64,000 nucleotides of DNA from Trichoplax sp. H2 (GCA_003344405.1 NOWV01000003.1:682001-746000); one strand, 5' to 3'. Shown: positions 50,546 to 64,000, counted from the stretch's first letter. The notes: generated by a model not told the origin, from the letters alone. Numbers and translations: made by a program.

Positions 50546-51680
50546 ACTATAACTAAACTGTTAGCGATTCCATGAACCAGGCAAAGATAGCCGACATTAC
50601 CGATAGTCAACATTGCAGTTATGAGTCATCTCTCATTTAAAAGACTTTTTTAGTGGTGACCATGTAGTCATGTACACTACTGTATCCTACATTATAATGG
50701 AGCTAATTGAACGGGTGTAATGACTAGTTATGATTTTTGTTAAACTGGGGTGCCTAGACTGCATACCAACTAAATGCGAAATAATTACAATCAAATTGTA
50801 GTAAATAACGATTTACTTTTATTACAGTTTTACAGCTTCTTAGAAATATTACTCTCCTATACGAGTACAGTACACTTGATTCATCGTGCTAGTTAATAAT
50901 AATAATTCAATTAATATATAATTACAGACCAAAATGGACATTTTTCTTGATAACCAGAATTACTGCAGCATGTTTTTGTTACTTATTATTTGTTCTGTTG
51001 TGAATTATTTATCACTAAATGCACCAGCGTGCAAATAATTAACTAATGACTATATACAGTAGTTACCAGTGTCCTACAGCACTGAATGTTAATTTGAAAA
51101 GGAATATAATAAGAGGACGGCTGAGCGATTTTAACTTTGAACATTAAAAGTAACAGCAACCTGAGATTATTGCGCTTTTAATTTAGGTACGGTACTAACA
51201 ACTTTAATAAGAGTTAATTACGGTAATGCGGTAACGAATTACGAAAGTAATAAACAAATGTACGGAATAGTTTACTAAACACGATACAGTAATGCGCTGT
51301 CATAGTGCAGTGATGTAAAAAAAACGTGAAACACCAATCAAGCTAAGTGAAGTGCGCGCACAGTAGTATGAGTGCATTATGTTAAAAAAAAGTTAAAAAG
51401 TTTTCGTCGACACCGCCCCCATTCTGCGATTTGTATAGCACAGTATACAGTACTTGATGATGCCGTTTCTATTTACTTAACGTTTATAGTTGTAAAAGTA
51501 ATTACTTTGATATGCAAATACATCTCATTGATATGCTGTGCTAGTATGCTGAACTTACTAACATACAGCAGTATATTTGTTTAACATACTATCGTGCAAA
51601 TCCTACTTTTCTGGTAATATCGGTCTTCAAGTGTCTTGAGTATAGCTGAGAGTTTTATAATCTCGAGCTTAAAAAGCTCC

Positions 51681-52270
51681 ATTTGGTTTGCAATACTGTA
51701 TGTGTTGCTAATAAAAACGTAATGAGTCATGACTATGACGCATGTGGTGTACACTGTAAACTCAGTGTACAGTACGGCACGCATACATGTGGATGGAATG
51801 GGAGAGCTTTAATTTAGAATGGCACACGTCAAGAATAAAATAGACTGTAATTAATAAGTAAATTAATTATGCTTACTGTATTTATGCGCCATCATTTGGG
51901 GGCATTATTATTCATTAAAAGCTTCCTCCATGATAACCACCTATTTCGCTTTCTAACCCCTAACCCTAATTAATTATTTTGATTTGGTTTGCAATATGTG
52001 TTGCTAATAAAAACGTAATGAGTCATGACTATGACGCATGTGGTGTACACTGTACACTCAGTGTACAGTACGGTACGCATACATGCGGATGGAATGGGAC
52101 AGCTTTAATTTAGAATGGTACACGTCAAGAATAAAATAGACTGTAATTAATAAGTAAATTATGCTTACTGTAATTACGTGCCATAATTTGGGGGCATTAA
52201 TTATTCATTAAAAGCATCCTTCATGATAACCACCCATTTCGCTTTCTAACCCCTAACCCTAATTAATTAT
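51681..52270. repeat. Duplicated ~300-bp element with telomere-like ends
   Basis: Two direct copies, 51681-51981 and 51982-52270, each begin ATTTGGTTTGCAATA and end CTAACCCCTAACCCTAATTAA. They differ by small indels and substitutions. Each carries a GTGTACACTG...AGTGTACAGTACG block of the GTAC family near its first third and two to three CCCTAA-type (telomeric) hexamers at its right end (about 51956-51970 and 52247-52262). Non-coding. I recognise no transposase or terminal repeats. Confidence 0.88.
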
Positions 52271-52561
52271 CCGTATGATTATAATAATGCAGTATGTAAT
52301 ACTTGCGTGTACCATAGTCTGATCATTACCCTACTAATCTGCTTCAAACATTCGAATGTCCAGGCGTGGTGATGGTTATTTAGATTACTGATAACTGAAC
52401 CGTTATCTCTACGATTAGCTTGTTTAAACTAATGAATTAGGTGAATTAGATGTTACAGTATTTTATTTTTTTATCTTGCCTATGCCAATTCATTACAGAA
52501 TAGTGTAGTTTTACGATATCACGTACATACTGCATACTTGACCCCGGACCTCCATGCTTCA

Positions 52562-52580
52562 TACCCGTACTGTACACTGA
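52562..52580. repeat. GTAC word just 5' of the orphan gene
   Basis: ACCCGTACTGTACACTGAG, a single member of the GTACTGTAC family, lies about 90 bp upstream of the 52670 start codon. Confidence 0.6.
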
Positions 52581-52669
52581 GTGAAAGTAACAACTTGAAA
52601 GTGATTCGCTGCTATAGTGTACAATTGTAATTAGCTAATTAGAAAGGAGTCCGGTAACGTGATCCAAAA

Positions 52670-54490
52670 ATGTTTCCTTTTAGCAAATTTGATAAGAAAG
52701 ACTCTCGTGAATTTTATCCAAATGTTAATCATGAATTCGAAAAGACTAGCACTTATAAAGCATACGGCGATTTACAAGTCAACGTCGATGATTCATCGGA
52801 TGAAGAAGAAGTCGATAGCAAAATTGAAGGTTTCTCTTTTAATGAGCAATGGGCAAAATTTATCAACGAAAAGTATCAGGATGTGCTGAAATGTCTAGAA
52901 ATCCAGGATGACCGACAAAATAAAACTGCAATTTTTTTATCCTTTATTGTCAATGCGATTGGAACTTACTTACTTTACTCTCCTCAAATAACACGAGCCT
53001 ATTATTTAGATAAAAGCATCAACTTAGGCAATAGTCAAATTGCGAAGCGTAGCGAAATCTGGGAAGGAATTAAAGGTATTGTACGTAGTGCAATTAATTC
53101 AAGTCTCGCAGTAATTGTTGATGAAAGTTTCAAGACAGTCACTGATCACGAATTGGTAGATAATATCGATTCCGATGAGACCAAGGTTATTGTGGAAAGC
53201 ATCTTAAGAGAGGCAGAAAAGGATATGACAACATTTGCCAAATTGTTAAGTGTTAATCGCGAACTATATAAAAAAGATGGTATCAAATCGGAAGTTGTCA
53301 AAATGAATAATGAGCTTCAATTGTTAATTTACAATACTGCTGATATCGCTAATATAAAGATTTTAGATGCAGCTAAACGAAATAATAAAGGGAGTAGCAG
53401 TGTAGAAGATCTACTTAATGAAAGTACTGAGAAGTATCATCGCCGGCGAACGCGATTAAATAGTGTAATTTCTAGAAATATCGTCCGTAAAAGCAGGCAT
53501 GAAATTATCGATCGTGATCGCTTATTAACGGAGGTAGAGAGAAAACTTGTTGAGCTGTTACAACGTAATCAGAACAATCTGATGACCAATATCAAAGTAA
53601 GAGATACGATTGATAACAATTTTCAGTTCCAATTTTACGATTATGCCGATATGCTTGTAGCTGTGCGATTGCATAATAGATCACAAAAGCGAACATTACG
53701 AAATACGCAGCAAGGGTTGCTGAATGATCGCGCCATCATACCAACTATAGGAACATGGAATTTTAGGAATGGTCTATCGGCTCAAGGTTGCGAAGTTATA
53801 AAGCGATCTAATTACAAAAGAGTAAATTTAACGTTGGCTTATGCGATTAGATCATACGAAGGCATTAGATATGAAATTGAAGACTTAAAAGAGTACTATC
53901 TACCAGAAGAAATAACTAGAAACTATTGGGATATCTGCATCGCTATGTGCATAAGGTCAACCGTTAATGGTCGCGGTGTGCTACTATTAGAGAATTCAGA
54001 CGTTAGTAAGGTGGCTATTAGAAGAATAAAAGATTTAATTGCCCGTTTAGCTTTAACCATGTTTGGTTATGAGGCTGCCCGCTGTCCTAGTACAATTATT
54101 ACTCATCAAATGATATTAGATTTGATTATTGATGGTAAATTGACTTGGCGAGAAGCATTAGATGGCAAAATCAAATCCCCAAGTAAAGGCGGTTACCTAC
54201 CGATGTCAATGGAAAATGCAGGAAATCTATGTCGAAATATTTATCTTAATTATTACCGTCATTATATGCCATATCCCTATCGCTTTGAGGGTGCAAGTAC
54301 AATTTATAACGTTGAACATTTAGTTGATTTCTTGCATCGAGAAGGCGAAATTATTGACATGTGGTTAGAAAATGTATCAAGTGAAAGGGAAGAAATATCC
54401 GAATTGACATTGCCTACGAACATAGCATCCGTAATTTCATCAAAGGCTGAGGCTTGGTGGCGTAACGGTTTACAACTACATTTAAATTGA
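52670..54490 (+). CDS. Intronless orphan gene, 606-aa protein of unknown function
   Basis: I do not recognise this protein. It is one uninterrupted frame of 606 codons in a window where all recognised genes are split into short exons. The ATG at 52670 is fixed by an in-frame TAA 15 nt upstream. Visible features: an acidic stretch at residues 40-49 (DDSSDEEEVD); a hydrophobic segment at about 86-105 (TAIFLSFIVNAIGTYLLYSP) that could be a membrane helix or a buried helix; charged, helix-rich sequence at 170-340 with a basic patch RRRTRL at 258-263; GTWNFRNGLSAQGCEV at 361; a Tyr-rich stretch YLNYYRHYMPYPYRF at 525-539; and AEAWWRNGLQ near the C-terminus. There is no signal peptide. It may be lineage-specific, retroposed, or derived from a mobile element or captured DNA; nothing in the sequence decides. 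Confidence 0.8.
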   Translation: MFPFSKFDKKDSREFYPNVNHEFEKTSTYKAYGDLQVNVDDSSDEEEVDSKIEGFSFNEQWAKFINEKYQDVLKCLEIQDDRQNKTAIFLSFIVNAIGTYLLYSPQITRAYYLDKSINLGNSQIAKRSEIWEGIKGIVRSAINSSLAVIVDESFKTVTDHELVDNIDSDETKVIVESILREAEKDMTTFAKLLSVNRELYKKDGIKSEVVKMNNELQLLIYNTADIANIKILDAAKRNNKGSSSVEDLLNESTEKYHRRRTRLNSVISRNIVRKSRHEIIDRDRLLTEVERKLVELLQRNQNNLMTNIKVRDTIDNNFQFQFYDYADMLVAVRLHNRSQKRTLRNTQQGLLNDRAIIPTIGTWNFRNGLSAQGCEVIKRSNYKRVNLTLAYAIRSYEGIRYEIEDLKEYYLPEEITRNYWDICIAMCIRSTVNGRGVLLLENSDVSKVAIRRIKDLIARLALTMFGYEAARCPSTIITHQMILDLIIDGKLTWREALDGKIKSPSKGGYLPMSMENAGNLCRNIYLNYYRHYMPYPYRFEGASTIYNVEHLVDFLHREGEIIDMWLENVSSEREEISELTLPTNIASVISSKAEAWWRNGLQLHLN

Positions 54491-56375
54491 TCTTTATGAG
54501 TAATTACAAAACTAAGAAAATATCATTTTGAGAGGATACATCATACACGGTTTATCTACTGCATTTTATCTGTTATATCGGTCATTGCTTATAGACAATA
54601 CAGTATCATTTGTATTATGAAGATACTATCTAATCCCGATGGAGTCACTTGTCGCAACACTTTCGTAAGTTATTAGACACGATGTATCCAAGAAAGCAAA
54701 TATGAATACATACTATATAAAAATAGCATTTTTCTTGCAAAACAAGATACCGATAATCGAAGTCTGTCATAGAAATCGTAGATTTCTAAATGATTACCTA
54801 TTGTGCTACTGTTAGATGCTCCAATACAAAATTGAGTAACAATATACAGAGTTGTTCTTATAACTGCAAGATATTAAATAGGTTTAAAAGTAAAGATATA
54901 TATTCAGTTGCATTATCTATAGCTTTAACAAAAATTATGGACGCGTTCATGCTAATATTGGATGTGAAACATGAATCAATTTCGTAAAGAACATGCAGTA
55001 TGAAATCTTACTCAAATTAAATATACGAAAACGCTTCTTAATATCTAATTACTTTTTTAACATGCTAAATGATAACAAAATATTTTTTAATCACCTTATA
55101 CCACCTGGCATATTAGATAAAACAAAATTCATAAATTCCTGTTGTATCGATTGCGCTCTGGCTGCAGATTTTTATATTAGACTGCGAAATACTAAATACA
55201 CTTTTAACTGTTTAAAGCGTTATCTTGTATTAATGATTTGCGATAACAATTATAATAAACTTGTTGCTATTTTTGGAACGAGTATTATTTCGGTACCATA
55301 TTATAACGACTTTTATATCATAAGAATTGACCAGATACATGGAGGTAGCAAAAAATTGTTCTGTTGCTGTAACTATTGAATGTTTGATTAGATTAGCTAA
55401 GTTAGGAATAACTACGTCTGTCTATATAATATACTTTTTTATTCGTTTACAAAGTCTTTGAGTGAATACTTTATTTTTAAAGTGAATATAAAGATGCTTC
55501 TGTGCGTACAATAACTCTTTTAAGTCATATAAGGAATGCGACGTAACGCCTTTTCACAGAATTCGATGGTCTCCAAGTACAGAATTTGTTAAGATAGTAA
55601 AGTTAATAAGCTGATGCAACAGTCAGTAGTTTTCAATTTCAAAAATTTCGGATGCTATTAATTATATTATTAATCAAATATTGAAATGAACAGATAGTGA
55701 AATAACAGCTGTTATCTATGCACTTCTCCAGAATACTTACCTAATTTTTATATCGAGAGCATCTAAAGTACAGACCAACCCAAAATACAGTACACAAATT
55801 AGCAACCTAACAAGTTCTATTCAATATCAGAGAATCCTCAAAACAAGCGGGATCCATTACATCATATACATATTTTGCAGTCGAATTTTAACATATTACT
55901 GTCCTTGCACTACAGAATCTAGATATTCCAGATATACAGCAGCAAAAGTAACGTCAAGCTGTAAAAAAATCGTTTACGATATTCTAGAATGTTTCTAGAG
56001 TAAATTATAGTTTTCTAGCTACTTTATCGTACTATAAAGAATGCATTTAAAGCGATATTCTATTTTAGTGACAATTACATAAGTACGTTATACAGTATTA
56101 ACGTAATATTTCCCTAGTGAGTTTGACATCGATCATTTCATTACTTTAACCTACTTAATAACATATTGATGTCGTTTTATGTAGTATATTGCTATAAAAT
56201 AAAGTAATTATGGAAATGCTCATATAATACTGTAGTATACATATTAAGCAGTACTCTTATACATGGGATACAAATATCCGGGATATAAATTAAAACAGTT
56301 AATTAATACATTTAATTTTATTCTTTAGCGAGTAGATACTAGGTAAACAATCAAGGATAAGTCTCATCTAGAGAA
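54491..56375. other. Intergenic region, orphan gene to RAB4
   Basis: Region between two converging 3' ends. Apart from the plus-strand frames at 54790-55379, listed separately, I see no gene. It lacks dense GTAC clusters. Confidence 0.5.
54790..55379 (+). pseudogene. Two adjacent open frames, doubtful or broken gene
   Basis: Frame 54790-54987 (65 codons) is followed at once by frame 54993-55379 (128 codons) in another phase. Together they could be a small gene with a frameshift, or two chance frames. The second contains a cysteine-rich start NSCCIDCALAADFYIRL and ends LFCCCNY. A 128-codon frame is only marginally unexpected by chance in a 64-kb window of this composition. No plausible intron (only about 15 bp) joins them. 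I do not recognise either part. Confidence 0.25.
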
Positions 56376-56381
56376 TTTATT
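56376..56381 (-). terminator. RAB4 poly(A) signal AATAAA
   Basis: AATAAA on the minus strand 50 bp beyond the RAB4 stop codon. Confidence 0.6.
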
Positions 56382-56430
56382 TAGTAAATTCGTACAGGTT
56401 CTACTTTCTGTAGATTGTCATCTAAAGAGC

Positions 56431-59248
<2,818 letters not shown>

Positions 59249-59848
59249 TTAGAATTTCCGATTAGCAAAGGAATTCGTCGATGTATGATTGCATATACTG
59301 TACAGCTTATAGAGTCTACTAGGTCTTTTCTTTTTCTTTCGTCAATGTTAAGTTAAGCACCGTAATCGCTTATAAACTCAAATTTTCCGCTCTGTATTTC
59401 TCTCAGCTTATGTCAGCAACTTCATGTACTGTATGCAGTAAAGACACAGATGCAACCGTATACATGTAGATCCACTGCTACGCATTCACAAGCCTATAAC
59501 AATAAGAAGAGCAATAATTGACCAAAAAATTAAATGAATACAACATACTATCACTTATAAAGTGTGCATTTAGAATTTTGTAGTAGGGCAGAAATGGACA
59601 GTTAACTCACTCGAGCATTAACGGCTAGCGACTCCAGCAAATTCTCGAAGGTTCTTGCTTTCGACGGATTGCTTTAAGTGCAGATCTTTAGTACTCAGCA
59701 GTGCTACTTTAAACTGTACCGTACCATGACTGAGATAGCGAGCTTTTTTTCTGGGATTGCTCAGGGTGGGATATTAATTAATTAATTAATTTTTAGGGGA
59801 ATTTTTTATTTGAGAGGTCCCTGGCCTATTGCACATTGTAGTGTATGA

Positions 59849-59992
59849 TACTGTACACTGTACAGTGTACATTTGTACAGTACAGTACGTATCCTCAAGT
59901 TACAGTACAGTACTGTACTGTACGTACTGTACTGTACTGTACAGTAGTATAGTACAATGTAAAGTACTGTAGTCATCTTAGTACTGTACGAT
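59849..59992. repeat. Dense GTACTGTAC/GTACAGTAC cluster upstream of RAB4
   Basis: Almost continuous overlapping words over 144 bp, with a perfect TACTGTACAGTA at 59935-59946. It begins about 600 bp upstream of the RAB4 ATG. Another short copy is at 60116-60127. Confidence 0.85.
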
Positions 59993-59995
59993 GAC

Positions 59996-60041
59996 AGAAG
60001 GCTCATGATCGTGACAGAGCGTCTGACTGTCTGAGCCTTCT
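59996..60041. repeat. 10-bp stem hairpin
   Basis: AGAAGGCTCA at 59996-60005 is exactly complementary to TGAGCCTTCT at 60032-60041, with a 26-nt loop. Immediately follows the GTAC cluster. Confidence 0.7.
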
Positions 60042-60070
60042 CAAGACTCATGCGAAGTTCGAATGGGATC

Positions 60071-60086
60071 AGATCAGATCTGATCT
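60071..60086. repeat. Perfect 16-bp palindrome
   Basis: AGATCAGATCTGATCT is its own reverse complement; the left side continues a GATCA repeat. Confidence 0.75.
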
Positions 60087-61508
60087 TTGAATGCTTTGAT
60101 AACATACACTACACTACTGTACTGTACTACATGTAGACTTAACTGTGCAGGTAAAAAAGGTAGAGTCTGAGGCACGTGATCTTTTGTAAACAGTAGATCT
60201 TACTCATACGAAATCCAGTGGTTCATTGGCATACTGTAGACGAGGCTCATTCCGAACTCCGATTGACCTTTTTGAGGAATACAACTACAACTAAGACTAG
60301 CGTAGATTTTTCTTTTTTTTCCTTTTAATTTGGCAAAAGTGGGCTAAAGTATCATACATCGAATTGATCCGTGTACTGTACTGTGACTGTACTCATAAAC
60401 GCATACACTACATCAACAATAGGATCGTATGGAGCACTGATACACTCACTATACAGTACCGTATGGCTTATTATAGTACAGAGTACTGGACTGTATTTCT
60501 AAAAAGTGATCGCTATTTTAATTTAGCACGGGGCTAGATCGGCATATATAAAAATACTGTATTACTACTGATATAAATAAATTAAATTCTTTTGCAGTGA
60601 TAAAGATGAAGAAGTGCCTGTTCAACCTGGTTTAACTGAACACTTCGATCGATCTCGAATAATGCTACATACGTAGTAACACAAACTTTGATAAATAAAT
60701 AACCCACTCACTGATAATATGCTACAGTAAGCCTTCCTAACACCTGGAAGTCTTAACATAAACTATTCTGTGTCATACTGTAGGTACTGCGCTAATCTTA
60801 GCATTTTCGAAATATCAGTTATGTACAAGTGCTGCACTGATCCTTCTTTAGTAGCCTCTGCTATAAATCTGTAGCTAGTTTGTACAGACTGCATGGACTA
60901 GTATGGCTGATAATATGTAATATAATGTAATATAATATATGAATACATATGTATGTATACTGTATATATGTTATATTATAATAATCAGTGAGTGAATTTA
61001 CTCATCAAAGTTTGAGTTACTACAGTAAAAAGTATAAGCACAAATACCGTGCATTTGTACAGCAGACAGTACACGGTACGGTATAAAGTTACTGAACCTC
61101 TGTTAAATGAGCGCATTATCGTAAACCGTCAGTAAAGCGACGGGAGTTTGCACTAGTATACTATAAAATCGACCAGAGGACTAGCCAATCAAAAAACATA
61201 TTCCATTAACAGTATCCCATCCTATACGCGTATTCCTATCAGCGCAGTAACAAACTAAATAAGACAGTAGAGCTGCTTCACTGACAGAGATACCATAGCC
61301 TTTTCAATTTCGTAGGCAACTAAATAATAAAATACAAAACTACAGCACGATCCATTGTTCAACGCTAATTATATAATTTTGGTTAATGTAATTGTAATGA
61401 GAGCCATGAGTAGCTGCTAAATTTAGTACTGACTGTAATCCATGTCACTCCTTAAAATTTGAATTGTGTCACAGTAATTTTACCTACAGAGTACTAATAC
61501 TGTAGAAT

Positions 61509-61613
61509 GCTTGATCGGGTCCAGAAACTCAAGTCCCGTAACTCAACCTAATACAACCCGATAGCGAGTTGAGTCGAGTTAATATTGCTTTTCGGGTTCG
61601 AGCTGGATCAAGC
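61509..61613. repeat. Fold-back (inverted-repeat) segment, about 105 bp
   Basis: The ends pair: GCTTGAT (61509-61515) with ATCAAGC (61607-61613), and CCAG (61521-61524) with CTGG (61603-61606), leaving a 5-nt bulge. Inside, AACCCGA (61555-61561) pairs with TCGGGTT (61592-61598). The segment is richer in GC than its surroundings. It could be a small structured RNA, or a short inverted-repeat mobile element. It is not a tRNA. Confidence 0.45.
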
Positions 61614-62022
61614 TGTCAATCTCGTGTTTTGCAGCTCCGCTATGTACTGTCTATATTAGTACGATATTACTAGTGACTTATTGCACTATATAGTTACACC
61701 TATTACTACAGTAGAGTAGTAGACACAAAAATGCTTTATTTGTTATTTTGGCTTACGCAAGAAGTCTCACAGCCTTATTGCATTGCTTGTACAAATATAC
61801 AGTATGTTGTCTCAGATTGATATGTGCTTATTATAAATCATATGTACTTCAAATTGGCTTTATTATTAAAAATGTTTAAGGAAATCATACACATCATTCT
61901 ATTTGATTAGAAATGGTATATGTTAATGATCAAATTTCTCCTATTCTATACTAATTGAAAGTTATGCTACTTGGAAATGTGCCCATAACGAGATTAAAAT
62001 ACTGCGATATACTCATACATAA

Positions 62023-64000
62023 ATGATGGATCTTGAAAGCCGTATAAAGAGGTAGGTTTCGAAAATTTTGCATTTTCTTACCGATCTATGCATATTAAAT
62101 ACTACAATTATGTTTAGTGATTACGATACACTATGACGAACTATTTAATTCTATCATGCATATATAATCACGTACATTCTATACAAGTATGATTTAATGC
62201 GAATTCACCTATTATTTTAACTAGAAAATATTTTGATTGCATTTTTAATACCGTATGTATCATATACAAATGATTTATTCATCAATAGGAAACCTAAAAT
62301 TCAGAAACTTGATGAAGACTCACGAAATCAAATCGCTTCACAATTATGTATAAATACATTTAGCCAATGTATTGAAGAATTAGTTCTGAACAGTATAGAC
62401 GCAAAATCGACTCATATTTTGATAGCGGTGGATCCAAATCGCTTAAATGTTGAAGTATGTGATAACGGTGATGGAATAGATTCCGAAAATTTAAGATTCG
62501 TTGGTCTACGGCATTATACCAGTAAATATGTAACTAGAGCTAATTTACAAGCACCTCACTCTATCGGCTATCGCGGTGAAGCTGTAGCCAGTATCTGTAG
62601 CATAGCTAAAATTGTCGAAGTGCAAACCAGATCGATAACATCACGAAATACTTATACTAAAAAATTCGTAAATGGTCTTTCAATTTCCGATGAGCCAACT
62701 GTAGCGGAGAAATCAAGAAACTATATTGGCACAACTGTAACACTGACTGATATATTTTATAGCTTACCAGTACGATATCATAGGACAACTACCATGTGGG
62801 ATAGGGAACGTCATATTATTAAACAGAAGTTAGAAGCCCTCGCTATAATTTATCATCAAATTACAATTATACTTAAAAACCAGGTCAATGGCGTTATTTT
62901 ACTAAAAAGTCACGAATGCTGTAATCTAGCTGCATCGATTCAATGTTTGTACGGCATAACCATAAAACGAACTCTTCAAAAGATGGATTTCAATAGCGAT
63001 AACTTTCAACTTAGTGGCTACATCGATACTATTCACAGCGACAACAATTATAATAGGTATCCACAATATATCTATCTCAATGGTCGCTTAATGCATAAAA
63101 ATGTTATTTATGATGAATTAAATCATACTCTATTGGTCATTTTTAAATTAATTAATCGACATCGAAAAAAAATGATGACACCCAATCATTCATCAAACTG
63201 CCCACAAATTGCTCGTCTAAGTAGATTATCGGATTGCTACATGTACATCATTCACATAGTATGCCCTATTTCCGAATATGTTGTATTGGAAACGAGTAGT
63301 AATAAAATTCAGTTTATTCGTCAAGATATTGTCCTTTCTGGTATCAAAAAATTATGCTACCAATATTTCACCCAGAATTGGTGGATGACGCCAGAAGAAC
63401 TGCACTACTTTGAGAAAAGGATCTATACTCCGTTAACATCACGGTTGACAAAACGTCCTAAATTAACGAAAGATTCTTGTGAAATAACTGCAATTAATGG
63501 CAACAAACAAAGTAGTTATAAAGGTAACATCACCAGTAATAAGGATACTCCCAATATTTTATTGGAGCATATGAAATCAGATACTGTGCGTCGTCAATGT
63601 CTTTCCCGAGACACAATTACTCCGTGGAATGGTATGTTATGTTATTCAAACTCTATCAAATATGCAGTTGACCATTCCATACATGTGTTTAAATTTAACC
63701 TTAAAAATGTTTGCTAATAGTTTTTAGGAACTTATTCTAAATTTTTATTTCAAATTATTAATTCAAATTTCGTTGTTAATTGCAGCGAAAACTTCTATCA
63801 AAAGCCATTTTCAAAATCTCCAGTATGATTGCTACAAACAAACAAAAAGTTATTCAGAAAAAAAGATTTTGAAGTTGAATCAAATTCCACGAGAAAAGAT
63901 ACTACAAAAGTTTATTAGTACTGATCTGGCGGGAAAAGCTGATATAATATGTGCTCAAAACGATGAAAATTCGTTATATCAATACAAAGATTCATTGAAT
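62023..64000 (+). CDS. MLH3: MLH3, MutL-type mismatch repair ATPase (5' part)
   Basis: MutL homologue acting with MLH1 in mismatch repair and meiotic crossover resolution. Exons: 62023-62051 (29 nt, MMDLESRIKR), 62289-63631 and 63785 onward, still open at the window edge; 529 full codons are visible. Phases match at both junctions. The GHKL ATPase motifs are complete: EELVLNSIDAK with catalytic Glu and Asn44, DNGDGI at 68-73, GYRGEAVASI from 103 and GTTVTL at 157. The sequence VGLRHYTSKY and the spacing fit MLH3 better than MLH1 or PMS2. Exon 2 could be read on to a TAG at 63717, but the donor GTATGT at 63632 and the open exon 3 argue for splicing. The C-terminal endonuclease half, with its metal-binding motif, lies outside the window, so catalytic status cannot be judged. 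Confidence 0.93.

Larger units (their letters stand above)
50043..52669. promoter_or_regulatory. Divergent POLE / orphan-gene intergenic region
   Basis: 2.6 kb between two outward-facing starts. It holds an E2F site and GTAC words close to POLE, a duplicated ~300-bp element at 51681-52270 and a single GTAC word about 90 bp before the orphan ATG. Frames at 50180-50575 and 51372-51784 overlap these repeats and do not resemble proteins. Confidence 0.5.
59249..62022. promoter_or_regulatory. Divergent RAB4-MLH3 intergenic region
   Basis: 2.8 kb between two outward-facing start codons. It contains the dense GTAC cluster at 59849-59992, a hairpin at 59996-60041, a perfect 16-bp palindrome at 60071-60086 and a fold-back segment at 61509-61613. 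The minus-strand frame 59806-60105 runs through the repeat cluster and is not a gene. Confidence 0.5.

Noticed and set aside
54790-54860. Possible THAP zinc-finger start (YCATVRCSN)
   Set aside because: Only the first Cys pair resembles THAP; the later conserved residues are absent and the frame soon ends.
59806-60105. Minus-strand 99-codon frame
   Set aside because: Also a translation of the GTAC cluster; the RAB4 first exon lies elsewhere (59230-59248).
60181-60240. Alternative first exon for RAB4 with a GTAAGA donor
   Set aside because: The phase does not fit the next exon, whereas 59230-59248 gives MASESYD in the correct phase.
61500-61620. tRNA-like GGTTCGAG word
   Set aside because: The segment does not fold as a cloverleaf and lacks an A-box; recorded as a fold-back instead.
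63632-63717. Unspliced end of MLH3 at 63717
   Set aside because: A good donor at 63632 and an in-phase open exon from 63785 are more consistent with the much longer MLH3 family length.

Overview
The window is nuclear DNA of an AT-rich, intron-rich eukaryote, most likely an early-branching animal with compact genes. Six genes with clear animal orthologues can be read through short (often 60-300 bp) GT-AG introns: BCAS3, TANGO2, CPSF2, POLE, RAB4 and MLH3. A placozoan-like genome would fit the low GC, short introns and strongly human-like proteins, but that assignment is an inference. No operons, tRNA, rRNA or CRISPR were seen.

Layout. 1-700 is a two-copy 335-bp tandem repeat; 703-13414 has no gene I can support. 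13415-13996 (-) may be a small three-exon gene of unknown function. 14043-22343 (-) is BCAS3 (21 exons, 903 aa). 23263-25317 (+) is TANGO2 (6 exons, 265 aa), head-to-head with BCAS3. 26363-32955 (-) is CPSF2 (21 exons, 756 aa), tail-to-tail with TANGO2. 34729-50042 (-) is POLE (about sixty exons). 52670-54490 (+) is an intronless 606-aa orphan gene, head-to-head with POLE. 56431-59248 (-) is RAB4 (7 exons, 214 aa). 62023 to the window edge (+) is the N-terminal part of MLH3, head-to-head with RAB4. The exon sums of BCAS3, TANGO2, CPSF2 and RAB4 are exact multiples of three with matching phases at every junction.

The genes serve separate housekeeping jobs: replication (POLE), mismatch repair and meiosis (MLH3), mRNA 3'-end processing (CPSF2), endosomal recycling (RAB4), autophagy/cytoskeleton (BCAS3) and lipid/haem homeostasis (TANGO2). 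I see no functional cluster.

The most unusual signal is a palindromic word family built from GTACTGTAC/GTACAGTAC (core palindrome TACTGTACAGTA). It forms dense clusters immediately 5' of BCAS3/TANGO2, CPSF2, POLE and RAB4, with a single copy 5' of the orphan gene, and is nearly absent from the tail-to-tail intergenic regions and the 13-kb desert. It looks like a promoter-linked repeat. POLE also has a textbook E2F site upstream. The orphan gene lies next to a duplicated ~300-bp element carrying telomere-like CCCTAA repeats.
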